This document shows positions 7,880 to 16,147 of a DNA stretch of 38,628 bases, in pieces; position 1 is the stretch's first letter, and each line of letters begins with the position of its first letter. Source of the stretch: Curtobacterium flaccumfaciens UCD-AKU (GTDB lineage: Bacteria > Actinomycetota > Actinomycetes > Actinomycetales > Microbacteriaceae); NCBI RefSeq assembly GCF_000349565.1, contig NZ_KB714620.1:129644-168271 (forward strand). The letters run 5' to 3'. Below the pieces are notes generated by a model that worked only from the letters and a program-made list of their open reading frames with translations, was not told the origin of the DNA and did not search any database. A program made the translations under genes and the position numbers.

Positions 7880-7885
7880 TACCTT
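7880..7885 (+). promoter_or_regulatory. -10 box of glgA (leaderless)
   Basis: TACCTT ends 6 nt before the glgA GTG. Together with the glgC -10 box it defines a compact 47-bp divergent promoter region. Confidence 0.55.
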
Positions 7886-7891
7886 GAACCA

Positions 7892-9091
7892 GTGCGAGTC
7901 GATCTGCTGACCAGGGAGTATCCGCCGGAGGTCTACGGCGGAGCCGGTGTCCACGTGTCCGAACTCACCGCCGCGTTGCGGTCGGGAACGGAGACGGAAG
8001 TCCGTGTCCGGGCCTTCGGGGCCTTCCGTGACGAACCCGACGTGTGGGGCTACCGGACCCCGGACGGCCTCGGCCAGGCGAACGGCGCACTGCAGGCCCT
8101 GGGCACCGACGTGGCCATCGCGGCCGACGTCGAGGGCGCCGACCTCGTGCACTCGCACACCTGGTACGCGAACTCCGCGGGCCGGATCGCGCAGCTGACC
8201 TACGGCATCCCGCACGTCGTCACCGCCCACAGCCTCGAGCCCCTGCGCCCGTGGAAGGCCGAGCAGCTCGGCGGCGGCTACCGCCTGTCCAGCTGGATGG
8301 AGCGCGAGGCGTTCGAGAACGCCGACGGCGTCATCGCGGTCTCGAAGGCCATGCGTGCGGACATCCTGCGTTCCTACCCCTCGATCGACCCGGCGAAGGT
8401 GCACGTCGTCTACAACGGCATCGACATCGACGCGTGGAAGCCGACCGTCGACGAGGACGCCGTGCGTGCCCTCGGCATCGACCCGACGCGCCCGAGCGTC
8501 GTGTTCGTCGGACGCATCACCCGGCAGAAGGGCCTGCCGTACCTGCTCCGCGCCGTGGCGTCGCTGCCGTCGGACGTGCAGATCGTGCTGTGCGCCGGCG
8601 CGCCGGACACCCCCGAGATCCTGGCCGAGGTCACCGCGCTCGTCGAGGGGCTCCGCGCCGAACGCGAGGGCGTCGTCTGGATCGACCGGATGCTCGCGCA
8701 CCAGGAGATCGTGAACGTGCTGTCCTCGGGCACCGTGTTCGTCTGCCCGTCGGTGTACGAGCCGCTCGGGATCGTGAACCTCGAGGCGATGGCGTGCGGG
8801 ATCCCCGTCGTCGGCACCGGTACCGGGGGCATCCCCGAGGTGGTCGCCGACGGGCTCACCGGTCGCATCGTCCCGATCGACCAGGTGCAGGACGGCACCG
8901 GCACCCCGACCGACCCCGACCGCTTCGTGGCCGACCTCGCCGCGACCCTGGCAGAGGTGCTCGCCGACGAGGGGCTGGCGAAGCTCATGGGACGCGCCGG
9001 ACGGCTGCGTGTCGAGACCGAGTTCACCTGGGACGCGATCGCCACCAGGACACGGCAGGTCTACGACCAGGTGCTCGGCCAGAACCCGTAG
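7892..9091 (+). CDS. glgA: Corynebacterium-type glycogen synthase (GlgA/GlgM), GT4
   Basis: The 399-aa GT4 glycosyltransferase matches the actinobacterial GlgA family, shorter than E. coli-type GlgA. It begins [21 protein letters not shown], has the domain-2 start [19 protein letters not shown], and carries the E-x7-E donor-binding motif in [15 protein letters not shown]. Mycobacterial homologues (Rv1212c, GlgM) make maltose-1-phosphate from ADP-glucose and glucose-1-phosphate for the GlgE pathway; elongation of glycogen is the alternative. Start GTG 7892 follows TACCTT by 6 nt. It is divergent from glgC, which supplies ADP-glucose. Its stop codon overlaps the -10 box of the next gene. Confidence 0.93.
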   Translation: MRVDLLTREYPPEVYGGAGVHVSELTAALRSGTETEVRVRAFGAFRDEPDVWGYRTPDGLGQANGALQALGTDVAIAADVEGADLVHSHTWYANSAGRIAQLTYGIPHVVTAHSLEPLRPWKAEQLGGGYRLSSWMEREAFENADGVIAVSKAMRADILRSYPSIDPAKVHVVYNGIDIDAWKPTVDEDAVRALGIDPTRPSVVFVGRITRQKGLPYLLRAVASLPSDVQIVLCAGAPDTPEILAEVTALVEGLRAEREGVVWIDRMLAHQEIVNVLSSGTVFVCPSVYEPLGIVNLEAMACGIPVVGTGTGGIPEVVADGLTGRIVPIDQVQDGTGTPTDPDRFVADLAATLAEVLADEGLAKLMGRAGRLRVETEFTWDAIATRTRQVYDQVLGQNP

Positions 9092-9094
9092 GCT
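9089..9094 (+). promoter_or_regulatory. -10 box of the orphan ABC ATPase gene (leaderless)
   Basis: TAGGCT overlaps the glgA stop codon TAG and ends 6 nt before the ATG at 9101. The downstream gene may therefore be transcribed on its own as well as by read-through from glgA. Confidence 0.5.
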
Positions 9095-9100
9095 GGTCGC

Positions 9101-9883
9101 ATGCCCTCGGTCGTGCGCTTGTCAGACGTCTCCGTGGTCCGCAACGGGGCCACCATCCTCGACGCGATCTCGTGGGAGGTGCAGGACGATGAACGCTGGG
9201 TCGTGCTCGGCGCGAACGGTGCCGGCAAGACGACGCTGCTGCAGGTCGCCGGTGCCCAGACGTTCCCGACCTCGGGCGACGTCGAGGTGCTCGGCACCGA
9301 GCTCGGTGGTGCCGACCTGTTCGAGCTCCGCCCGCGCATCGGCTTCGCGTCGACCGCCCTGGCGCGTCGCATCCCGGTCACCGAGAAGGTCATCGACGTC
9401 GTGCTCACCGCGGCGTACTCGGTGACGGGGCGCTGGAACGAGGAGTACGAGGAGCTCGACGTCCGTCGTGCGCAGCGCGTGCTCGAGGAGTGGGGCCTGG
9501 GGTCCTTCACCGACCGCACGTTCGGCGACCTGAGCGACGGCGAGCAGAAGCGCGTGCAGATCGCCCGGGCCGTGATGACCGACCCGGAGATCCTGTTCCT
9601 CGACGAACCGGCCGCGTCGCTCGACCTCGGCGCCCGTGAGAGCCTCGTCCGCACCCTCGGCGGGTACGCCCAGAGCGCGGACTCGCCCGCCATCGTCATC
9701 GTGACCCACCACGTCGAGGAGATCCCGGCCGGGTTCACCCACGCACTGGTCCTCGCCGACGGCCACGTGCAGGCTGCCGGCCCCATCGACGAGGTCCTGA
9801 CCGACCAGACCCTGACCGAGGCGTTCGGCATCGACCTCTCGGTCACCAAGGACGCCGGTCGCTACACGGCACGCGCCGCGTAG
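9101..9883 (+). CDS. Orphan ABC transporter ATP-binding protein
   Basis: The 260-aa single ABC domain has Walker A GANGAGKTT (about 38-46), Walker B ILFLDEPAASLD and the H-loop VTHHVEE. The signature reads LSDGEQKRV rather than LSGGQ, as in ModF/YlmA-type ATPases. No permease or binding protein lies next to it, so substrate and even a transport role are unknown. It follows glgA by 9 nt but probably has its own promoter. A role in sugar metabolism is not supported by the sequence. Confidence 0.85.
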   Translation: MPSVVRLSDVSVVRNGATILDAISWEVQDDERWVVLGANGAGKTTLLQVAGAQTFPTSGDVEVLGTELGGADLFELRPRIGFASTALARRIPVTEKVIDVVLTAAYSVTGRWNEEYEELDVRRAQRVLEEWGLGSFTDRTFGDLSDGEQKRVQIARAVMTDPEILFLDEPAASLDLGARESLVRTLGGYAQSADSPAIVIVTHHVEEIPAGFTHALVLADGHVQAAGPIDEVLTDQTLTEAFGIDLSVTKDAGRYTARAA

Positions 9884-9908
9884 CGCTGCGATCCCGCCGT
9901 CTCTCTGG

Positions 9909-9914
9909 TATCGT
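9909..9914 (+). promoter_or_regulatory. Candidate -10 box of rpmE2
   Basis: TATCGT lies about 70 nt before rpmE2, predicting a leader of roughly 65 nt with a good Shine-Dalgarno (GAGGAA, 9975-9980). I see no Zur-type operator here. Confidence 0.45.
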
Positions 9915-9985
9915 GGACGGCTGGCGCAAGCCGACGACTTCCCGCGCAGTTCGCGCAATCCCACCACCGCTATCGAGGAATCTCC

Positions 9986-10234
9986 ATGAAGACCGACACC
10001 CACCCCGAGTACCGCGCCATCGTCTTCCGCGACCTGGCCTCCGGTGAGACGTTCCTGACGCGTTCGACCGCGAACAGCGACAAGACCATCGAGCTCGACG
10101 GTGCGACCTACCCGGTCATCGACGTCGAGATCTCGTCCGCTTCGCACCCGTTCTACACGGGCAAGCAGCGCATCCTCGACTCGGCCGGCCGCGTCGAGAA
10201 GTTCAACCAGCGCTTCAAGGGCTTCAGCAAGTAA
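9986..10234 (+). CDS. rpmE2: 50S ribosomal protein L31, type B
   Basis: The 82-aa protein is L31 of the zinc-free (C-minus) type. It starts [16 protein letters not shown], contains [11 protein letters not shown] and ends [11 protein letters not shown]; no cysteine is present. Such paralogues replace the zinc-containing L31 when zinc is scarce, or serve as the only L31. Which case applies cannot be judged from the window. Size is exactly that of the family. ATG at 9986 follows GAGGAA with good spacing, and a strong terminator follows. Confidence 0.96.
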   Translation: MKTDTHPEYRAIVFRDLASGETFLTRSTANSDKTIELDGATYPVIDVEISSASHPFYTGKQRILDSAGRVEKFNQRFKGFSK

Positions 10235-10254
10235 GCAGCCCCCACGCAACGTCG

Positions 10255-10286
10255 ACGGGCGGTCCTCCTGCAGGAGGGCCGCCCGT
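10255..10286 (+). terminator. Terminator of rpmE2
   Basis: A 14-bp stem with one G-U pair (starting ACGGGCGG) closes on a TGCA loop, 20 nt after the stop. Short flanking arms (CAACG/CGTTG) may extend it. Confidence 0.75.
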
Positions 10287-10326
10287 TCGCGTTGTGCGGT
10301 GGCTCCGGCTGCCGCTGACCCAGGGC

Positions 10327-10398
10327 CGCGGGACACCGGTGTTCGCGCGTCACACCGGGTTGTGCGGGTGTTCGGCGCACGAACACCGGTGTCCCGCG
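10327..10398. repeat. 72-nt inverted repeat with perfect 19-bp arms
   Basis: CGCGGGACACCGGTGTTCG (10327-10345) recurs as its exact reverse complement at 10380-10398 around a 34-nt loop. The loop itself repeats parts of the arm (ACACCGG, GTGTTCG). It stands just after the rpmE2 terminator and 15 nt before the end of the convergent exonuclease gene. It may terminate the exonuclease transcript, or be a dispersed palindromic element. Confidence 0.8.
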
Positions 10399-10412
10399 CG
10401 GGCTGTGCGGGG

Positions 10413-11159
10413 TCAGGCGCCGTTGCGGTGCGGCCAGCGGCCGTCGGCGGTGAACGACGGGTCGCGCTTCTTGCGCATGTAGTCCTGGAACGACGCGGCC
10501 TGCTCGGCGCACCAACCGACCTGCTTGCGGTGGAGTGCTTCGGCGGAGATGCCGAGTTCGTCCGGGTACTTGCCCGCGATGGCCTGGGCGACACGCCCGG
10601 CAGCGATGGCGTCCGCGCCGGCGTCGTGGGCGTCGTCGAGCGTGACACCGTAGAGCTCGGACGCGGCTTCGAGCGTGCGCTTGCCCTTGCGGAAGGTGTC
10701 GAGCGCCTTGTCGATCACGAGCGGGTCGACGACGTTGCCGACGACGGGGGAGGCGAACCCGTGCCGCTTCGCTTCGCGGTCGAGGACGGTGAGGTCGTAG
10801 GGGGCGTTGTAGATCACCAGCGGGATGCCCCGGGCGAACACGGCTTCGATCGCGGCGATGATCTCGCCGACGACCTCGGCCGCGGGACGCCCCTCGGCCT
10901 GGGCACGTTCGGTCGTGTACCCGTGCACGGCCGCGGCACCCTCGGGGATGGGGACGCCCGGGTCGGCGATCCACGCGCCCTCGACGATGGAGGCCCCGGT
11001 CATGTCGATGAGTCCGACGTGGGCCGTGACGATGCGGGCCGTCTCGACGTCGACCCCGGTGGTCTCGAGGTCGAAGACGCCCAGCGCGTGCCACCAGGGG
11101 CGACCCGTGAGGTCCTGGGACGGAGCGGGTGCGTCGAGCTGTGCTGTGGGGAACGTCAC
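10413..11159 (-). CDS. 3'-5' exonuclease, DnaQ/DEDD family
   Basis: The 248-aa protein has the three exonuclease motifs: FDLETTGV (Exo I, D30 and E32), YNAPYDLTVLDRE (Exo II) and DAHDAGADA (Exo III, DEDDh type with His). It resembles the stand-alone epsilon-like exonucleases of Actinobacteria, which are annotated as DNA polymerase III epsilon subunit or proofreading nuclease. No polymerase gene is adjacent. The C-terminal 60 residues (HRKQVGWCAEQAASFQDYMRKK) are conserved in actinobacterial homologues as I recall them. GTG at 11159 was chosen because TAGCCT lies exactly 6 nt upstream. It is downstream of treS on the same strand, 35 nt apart. Confidence 0.88.
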   Translation of the reverse strand: MTFPTAQLDAPAPSQDLTGRPWWHALGVFDLETTGVDVETARIVTAHVGLIDMTGASIVEGAWIADPGVPIPEGAAAVHGYTTERAQAEGRPAAEVVGEIIAAIEAVFARGIPLVIYNAPYDLTVLDREAKRHGFASPVVGNVVDPLVIDKALDTFRKGKRTLEAASELYGVTLDDAHDAGADAIAAGRVAQAIAGKYPDELGISAEALHRKQVGWCAEQAASFQDYMRKKRDPSFTADGRWPHRNGA

Positions 11160-11165
11160 GCGGTC

Positions 11166-11171
11166 AGGCTA
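11166..11171 (-). promoter_or_regulatory. -10 box of the exonuclease gene (leaderless)
   Basis: TAGCCT on the minus strand ends 6 nt before the GTG start. It lies in the 35-nt gap after treS, so the exonuclease can be expressed separately from treS. Confidence 0.55.
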
Positions 11172-11194
11172 ACGGGACGCACCGACACCCCCGA

Positions 11195-12904
11195 CTACCG
11201 GGTCGGCGCGCCGACGTGCAGCCAGTAGAACGACTGCGTGCCCATGGTGAGCGTGACGGTGCCGTCCTCGTCGAACGACGGGAACGAGCTGCCGCCGAAC
11301 AGGTCGTAGAGCGGGCGACCCGCGAACTCCGGCGCGGAGATCGTGACCGAGGTCGGGTTCGTCGCGAACGAGAACACGCACAGGACGTCCTCGGCGGACG
11401 GCCCGAACTGCTGCCCGGAGCCCTCCCACGAGCGGACGAAGGCGAGCACCGAGTCGTTGGAGGTCTCCTGCACGTTCAGGGAGCCGAGGCCGAACACCGG
11501 GTGGGCCTTGCGGGTGTGGATGACGTTGCGGACCCAGTGCAGCAGCGAGCGCGACTGGGCCAGCTGCGCCTCGACGTTGACCTGCGCGTAGTTGTACACG
11601 AGCGACTGCACGACGGGCAGGTAGAGCTTGCCCGGGTCTGCGGTGGAGAAGCCGGCGTTGCGGTCCGGCGTCCACTGCATCGGCGTGCGGGACGAGTCGC
11701 GGTCCGGCAGCCAGATGTTGTCGCCCATCCCGATCTCGTCGCCGTAGTACAGGAACGGTGAACCGGGCAGCGAGAAGAGCAGCGCGTGGATGAGCTCGAG
11801 CTCGGCGCGCGAGTTGTCGAGCAGGGGAGCGAGACGTCGGCGGATACCGATGTTCGAGCGCATCCGCGGGTCGTAGCCGTACCAGCCGTACATCGCCTGC
11901 CGGTACTCCTCGCTCACCATCTCGAGCGTGAGCTCGTCGTGGTTGCGGAGGAAGACGCCCCACGCGGCGCTGGCTGGCACGTCGAGGGTCTCGGACAGGA
12001 TCGCCTTGAGCTCGGCGGCGTGCTGGGCGCGGAGCGAGTAGAAGATGCGCGGCATCACCGGGAAGTCGAACGCCATGTGGCACTCGGGTTCCTCGTCGGT
12101 GCCGAAGAAGGCTGCGGTCTCGCGCGGCCACTGGTTCGCCTCGGCCAGGAGCACCCGGCCGGGGTACTCGTCGTCGACCATCGCGCGGAGCTTCTTGATG
12201 AACTCGTGCGTCTCCGGCTCGCCCTCGCCGTTGCCCTCCTCCGACTCGAACAGGTACGGGATCGCGTCGAGCCGGAGGCCGTCGACGCCCATGTCGAGCC
12301 AGTGCCGGACGACGTCGTAGATGGCCTCGATGACGGCGGGGTTCTCGAAGTTCAGGTCGGGCTGGTGCGAGAAGAAGCGGTGGAAGAAGAACTGGCGTCG
12401 GACCGGGTCGAAGGTCCAGTTGGACTCCTCGGTGTCGACGAAGATGATGCGGATGTTCGAGTAGTCCTCGTCGGTGTCGCGCCAGACGTAGAAGTCGCCG
12501 TAGGGGCCGTCCGGGTCCTCGCGGGACTGCTGGAACCACTCGTGCTGGTCGCTGGTGTGGTTGATCACCATGTCGATCACGATGCGCATGTTCCGCTCGT
12601 GCGACTTCGTGACGAGCTCGCGGAAGTCGTCGAGGGTGCCGAACTCCGGCAGGATCGCCCGGTAGTCGGCGATGTCGTAGCCACCGTCACGCATCGGCGA
12701 CTGGAAGAACGGCGGCAGCCACAGCGCGTCGACGCCGAGCCACTGCAGGTAGTCGAGCTTGCCGATCACGCCCTGGATGTCGCCGATGCCGTCCCCGTTG
12801 GAGTCGACGAACGACCGGATCATGCACTCGTAGAAGACCGAGCGCTTGTACCACTGCGGGTCGAGCGTCAGGCCGGGCAGCTGGATCGGGGCTGTGAAGG
12901 TCAC
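11195..12904 (-). CDS. treS: Trehalose synthase TreS (maltose alpha-D-glucosyltransferase)
   Basis: The 569-aa GH13 enzyme interconverts maltose and trehalose. Catalytic positions are visible: nucleophile Asp in DGLRLDAIPYL, acid/base Glu in LLAEANQWP and the third Asp in FLRNHDELTLE. It starts with WYKRSVFYECMIRSF and SNGDGIGDIQG, diagnostic for TreS, and has the TreS insert after NHTSDQHEWF. The C-terminal beta domain is short. In the GlgE route TreS feeds maltose to a maltokinase (Pep2/Mak), but no such kinase or glgE is in the window. GTG at 12904 has GAGGAG shortly upstream. The glgC/glgA pair lies 3 kb away, so these alpha-glucan genes are near but not in one operon. Confidence 0.94.
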   Translation of the reverse strand: MTFTAPIQLPGLTLDPQWYKRSVFYECMIRSFVDSNGDGIGDIQGVIGKLDYLQWLGVDALWLPPFFQSPMRDGGYDIADYRAILPEFGTLDDFRELVTKSHERNMRIVIDMVINHTSDQHEWFQQSREDPDGPYGDFYVWRDTDEDYSNIRIIFVDTEESNWTFDPVRRQFFFHRFFSHQPDLNFENPAVIEAIYDVVRHWLDMGVDGLRLDAIPYLFESEEGNGEGEPETHEFIKKLRAMVDDEYPGRVLLAEANQWPRETAAFFGTDEEPECHMAFDFPVMPRIFYSLRAQHAAELKAILSETLDVPASAAWGVFLRNHDELTLEMVSEEYRQAMYGWYGYDPRMRSNIGIRRRLAPLLDNSRAELELIHALLFSLPGSPFLYYGDEIGMGDNIWLPDRDSSRTPMQWTPDRNAGFSTADPGKLYLPVVQSLVYNYAQVNVEAQLAQSRSLLHWVRNVIHTRKAHPVFGLGSLNVQETSNDSVLAFVRSWEGSGQQFGPSAEDVLCVFSFATNPTSVTISAPEFAGRPLYDLFGGSSFPSFDEDGTVTLTMGTQSFYWLHVGAPTR

Positions 12905-13004
12905 CGTGCTCCTCGTCGTCGTCGACGGACCGCTCGACGGCCCGCCCCGGACACGATAGGCGCGAGATGCTGCGGGTGTCCGGGGATTCGTGCGGTTCGC
13001 TCCC

Positions 13005-13010
13005 TAGACT
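13005..13010 (+). promoter_or_regulatory. -10 box of the alpha/beta hydrolase gene (leaderless)
   Basis: TAGACT ends 7 nt before ATG 13018. It favours this start over an in-frame ATG 17 codons upstream, which lies before the promoter. Confidence 0.55.
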
Positions 13011-13017
13011 GACGCCG

Positions 13018-14094
13018 ATGCAACCGCCCGTGCTCTCCCCGTACCAGTCGTTGATGGCCGCCACCCCGGTCGTGCACCGGGCCGTCCAGGTCGACGGCCG
13101 GACCACGCACTACTGGGTCTACGGGCCCGAGGACGCGGATCGCACCGTGCTCGCAGTGCACGGGTTCCGCGGGGACCACCACGGCCTCGAGACGATCGCC
13201 GCGCACCTGGAAGGTGTCCGCGTGATCGTCCCCGACCTGCCCGGCTTCGGCGTGTCCGATCCGCTGCCGGTGTCCGACATCGACGCGTACGTCACCTGGC
13301 TGACCGGGTTCCACGCCGCGCTCGGGCTCGGGCGCGACACCGTCGTGCTCGGGCACTCGTTCGGGTCGATCGTGGTGTCGGCCACCGTCGCCGCCGGTCT
13401 CGACACCCGGCTGCTCGTGCTCGTCAACCCCATCGCCGCCCCGGCACTGCAGGGTCCGCGTGCCGTCGGGACCGCGATCGCGATCGGGTACTACCGTGCC
13501 GGCGCGGTGCTGCCGAAGCCGATCGGGCTCGGGATCCTGCGGAACGGTGCGATCGTCCGGGCGATGAGCATCGCGATGCTGAAGTCGCACGACCCCGTCG
13601 TCCGCCGGTGGGTCCACGATCAGCACGACCGGTACTTCTCGGCCTTCGCGAACCGTACGAGCGTGCTCGAGGCGTTCCGCACCTCGGTCACCCACGACGT
13701 GTCCGAGTACGCCGACCGGATCGACGTGCCCGTGTTGCTCGTCGCGGCGGAGCACGACGACATCACCGCCGTGCCCGAACAGCGTGCACTCGCCGAACGC
13801 CTGCGGGACGCCGAGCTCGTCGTGATCCCGGGTGTCGGGCACCTGGTGCACTACGAGACACCGGCTCTGGCCGCCGCCGCGGTGCTGCGCCGGATGGCGG
13901 ACACGGCCGCGCGCCCTGGACGGGGCCGCGGCACCAGGGCGGGCCGACCGTCGGGGGCGGGGCGGGCCTCCCGGACGACCGCCGGGAAGGCGACCGAGGC
14001 GAAGACGGCTCCGGCGAAGTCGAACACCACGAAGCCGAACGCCGCGAAGGCGACCGAGGCGACGGCGAGCGACACGAAGGAGACCGACGCGTGA
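13018..14094 (+). CDS. Alpha/beta hydrolase with a Lys/Ala/Thr-rich tail
   Basis: The 358-aa protein has an alpha/beta-hydrolase fold: VLAVHGFRGDHHG (oxyanion region), nucleophile elbow GHSFGS, acid in LLVAAEHDDITAVP and catalytic His in VIPGVGHLVHYE. The substrate is unknown. After about residue 300 the protein changes to a low-complexity basic tail (GRGRGTRAGR, then KATEAK and KATEAT repeats). The DNA there carries a near-exact repeat of GCGAAGGCGACCGAGGCGA. Such tails are unusual for this fold and could bind nucleic acid or the cell envelope; this is inference. The stop overlaps the next gene's GTG (GTGA), so hydrolase and glycosyltransferase are coupled. Confidence 0.85.
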   Translation: MQPPVLSPYQSLMAATPVVHRAVQVDGRTTHYWVYGPEDADRTVLAVHGFRGDHHGLETIAAHLEGVRVIVPDLPGFGVSDPLPVSDIDAYVTWLTGFHAALGLGRDTVVLGHSFGSIVVSATVAAGLDTRLLVLVNPIAAPALQGPRAVGTAIAIGYYRAGAVLPKPIGLGILRNGAIVRAMSIAMLKSHDPVVRRWVHDQHDRYFSAFANRTSVLEAFRTSVTHDVSEYADRIDVPVLLVAAEHDDITAVPEQRALAERLRDAELVVIPGVGHLVHYETPALAAAAVLRRMADTAARPGRGRGTRAGRPSGAGRASRTTAGKATEAKTAPAKSNTTKPNAAKATEATASDTKETDA

Positions 14095-15170
14095 CGCGCC
14101 TGCGCATCGGGATCGACTGCCGGTACGTGCGGATCGGTCGGCACGACGGCATCAGCCGGTTCACCGCCGGAGTGGTCGCGAACCTGCCGGACCGACACGA
14201 CTTCGTGCTGCTCGTCCATGACGAGCGCCAGCTCGAGTCGCTGCCGCCGGACCTGCCGTGGGAGCTGCTGCCGGCGCCGACGGACGCGGGGGAGCCGCTC
14301 GTCGCCCGGCGGGTCAACCGTCTGGGGCTCGACGCGGTGTTCTCACCGATGCAGACGATGGGGTCGCGCGGGCGCCGGTACGCGCTCGTCCTGACGCTGC
14401 ACGACCTGATCTACTACCGCAACCGCACGCCCCCGCGGGAGTTCTCGTGGCCGCTGCGGCTCGGCTGGCGGGCGTTCCACCTGTCGTGGGCGCCACAGCG
14501 GTTCCTGCTGAACGGTGCGGACGGGGTGGTGACGGTGTCGGAGACGACCGCCGGGCTGATCGCCGAGCACCGGTTGACGAGCCGACCCGTGACGGTCGCG
14601 TACAACGCGGCCGACCCGGCGACGCCACGGGCGACCGGAGCGCCGCGCGAGCGCTCCCTCGTCTACATGGGGTCGTTCATGCCGTACAAGAACGTCGAGA
14701 CCCTGGCGGCGGCGCTGCCGCTGCTCGGGGCGGACTGGACGCTGCACTGCATGTCGCGGGTGTCCGGTGCCGACCGGGCGCGACTCGAGGGGCTCGCTCC
14801 CGCGGGGACGATCGTCTTCCACGACGGCGCGACGGACGAGGAGTACCTGTCCGTGCTCCGTTCGGCCACGGCGCTGGCGACCGCGTCGTACGACGAGGGG
14901 TTCGGCATCCCGCTCGTCGAGGCGATGGGCGTCGGGACCCCGGTCGTCGTCAGCGACATCCCGATCTTCCGCGAGATCGGTGGCGATGCGGCCGAGTACT
15001 TCGACCCTGCGTCGCCGTCCGCCGTCGCCGCGGCCGTCCGGCGGGTCGAGGACCGGTGGGACGAGGCTTCGCTGCGGTCGATCGAGCGTGCTCGGCGGTT
15101 CCGGTGGCAGGACTCGGCGGAGCAGGTCGTCCGGGCCGTCGAGCGGGCCGTGGGGGACCGGCGGGCCTGA
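14091..15170 (+). CDS. GT4 glycosyltransferase
   Basis: The 359-aa protein is a retaining GT-B glycosyltransferase of family 4. It has an N-terminal GIDCRYVRIGRHDGISRF, a domain-2 start at SLVYMGSFMPYKNVETLAAA and the E-x7-E motif in SYDEGFGIPLVEAMGVG, followed by TPVVVSDIPIFREIGG. Acceptor and donor are unknown; mannosyl or glucosyl transfer to a lipid or polysaccharide is typical. It overlaps the upstream hydrolase by four bases and probably shares its transcript. No other cell-wall sugar genes are nearby. Confidence 0.9.
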   Translation: MTRLRIGIDCRYVRIGRHDGISRFTAGVVANLPDRHDFVLLVHDERQLESLPPDLPWELLPAPTDAGEPLVARRVNRLGLDAVFSPMQTMGSRGRRYALVLTLHDLIYYRNRTPPREFSWPLRLGWRAFHLSWAPQRFLLNGADGVVTVSETTAGLIAEHRLTSRPVTVAYNAADPATPRATGAPRERSLVYMGSFMPYKNVETLAAALPLLGADWTLHCMSRVSGADRARLEGLAPAGTIVFHDGATDEEYLSVLRSATALATASYDEGFGIPLVEAMGVGTPVVVSDIPIFREIGGDAAEYFDPASPSAVAAAVRRVEDRWDEASLRSIERARRFRWQDSAEQVVRAVERAVGDRRA

Positions 15171-15202
15171 GAGCGGGCGCGGGCGGGCGCCGGCGCGGGC
15201 TC

Positions 15203-15254
15203 GGGGCGCTGGCGCGGTCTCGCGGTTCGGGGCGCTGGCGCGGTCTCGCGGTTC
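15203..15254. repeat. 26-bp tandem repeat, two exact copies
   Basis: A 26-bp unit beginning GGGGCGCTGGCGCGG stands at 15203-15228 and again at 15229-15254. It lies in the 178-nt gap between the convergent glycosyltransferase and membrane-anchored unknown genes. No gene is evident in the gap. Confidence 0.8.
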
Positions 15255-15348
15255 GTGGCGATGCGGAACGACGCTGCCGATGTCGTACGACGTCGACCGT
15301 GTGGTTCCACGTCGCCCGGCCGCGACCACCGCACCACACCTCCTTCCG

Positions 15349-16080
15349 CTACTTCCGCGCGATCACCTGCACGTCCGCCCCGGGGAACACCTTCTGCGTC
15401 TCCTCGGTCACCCGCGACACGATGGGCGGCACCGCTGCTCCCCGCCCCGGGGTCCGCACGACGATCGACTGGTCCCGTGCGGTGTCGGACGGGTCGCCGC
15501 CGCGCTCCCACGAGCAGCGGACCGCGGTGACCCCGCCGATGCGGTCGAGCGTGTCCGCCAGCGCGAGTCGCTTCGCCGCGACCTCCCCGGCTCCTGTGAC
15601 GCCGATCTGCAGGCTGCCGAGGTCGGCGATCACGACGACGCGGACGCCGTTGCCACCGGACTCGTCGGCTGCTCGGCTGATGGCGGCGACCAGGTCACGT
15701 CTGGCAGCGCGGTCGAGCGAGGGGTCGGCGCGGACCGTCGCGACCGCGTCGTAGCTCGCGAACCCGGTCTTGGCCGGGGCGTGGTGCCGCACCTCGATGA
15801 CGCCGGGCAGGTCGTCCACCCGCGTGTCGAACCGGTCGAGCGCGACGTCCGGCCGTGGGAAGACCCCGCCGATGCCGTTCTGCACGCTGCCGATGATCGA
15901 CCCGAGCACCACGGCGATGACCGCGGCCACGACGAGGACGCTCCCGCCGATGACGAACCAGGTGCGGGCGCGGGTGCGCGTGGGGATGCTCGCCGTCTCC
16001 GGGCCGAACACGCGGTCGAGGTCGTCGTCGGACGGATCGGGGGCATGCCGGCCGTGTCGGCTGGTTCCGTCGTCGGACAT
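15349..16080 (-). CDS. Membrane-anchored protein of unknown function
   Basis: The 243-aa protein has a hydrophilic, acidic N-terminus (DPSDDDLDRVFGPE), one transmembrane helix (about 42-65, WFVIGGSVLVVAAVIAVVLG) and an extracytoplasmic region of about 175 residues. That region contains a conserved-looking core, including FASYDAVATVRADPSLDRAA and VRVVVIADLGSLQIGVTG. I do not recognise the family. The single-helix topology suggests a cell-surface protein. ATG 16080 follows GGGAGCC. A TACGCT near 16130 may be the -10 box of a short leader. It lies 67 nt downstream of the histidine phosphatase gene. Confidence 0.75.
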   Translation of the reverse strand: MSDDGTSRHGRHAPDPSDDDLDRVFGPETASIPTRTRARTWFVIGGSVLVVAAVIAVVLGSIIGSVQNGIGGVFPRPDVALDRFDTRVDDLPGVIEVRHHAPAKTGFASYDAVATVRADPSLDRAARRDLVAAISRAADESGGNGVRVVVIADLGSLQIGVTGAGEVAAKRLALADTLDRIGGVTAVRCSWERGGDPSDTARDQSIVVRTPGRGAAVPPIVSRVTEETQKVFPGADVQVIARK

Positions 16081-16147
16081 CTGGCTCCCGTCACCCTGGG
16101 TTGCGGGTGGTCCCCGGTGTGCGGGTGCGTCGGAGCGTAGTCCCCGG

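Noticed and set aside
9884..9985. Zur operator before the zinc-free L31 gene
   Set aside because: Zinc-responsive control is common for this gene type, but I could not find an AT-rich Zur-like palindrome.
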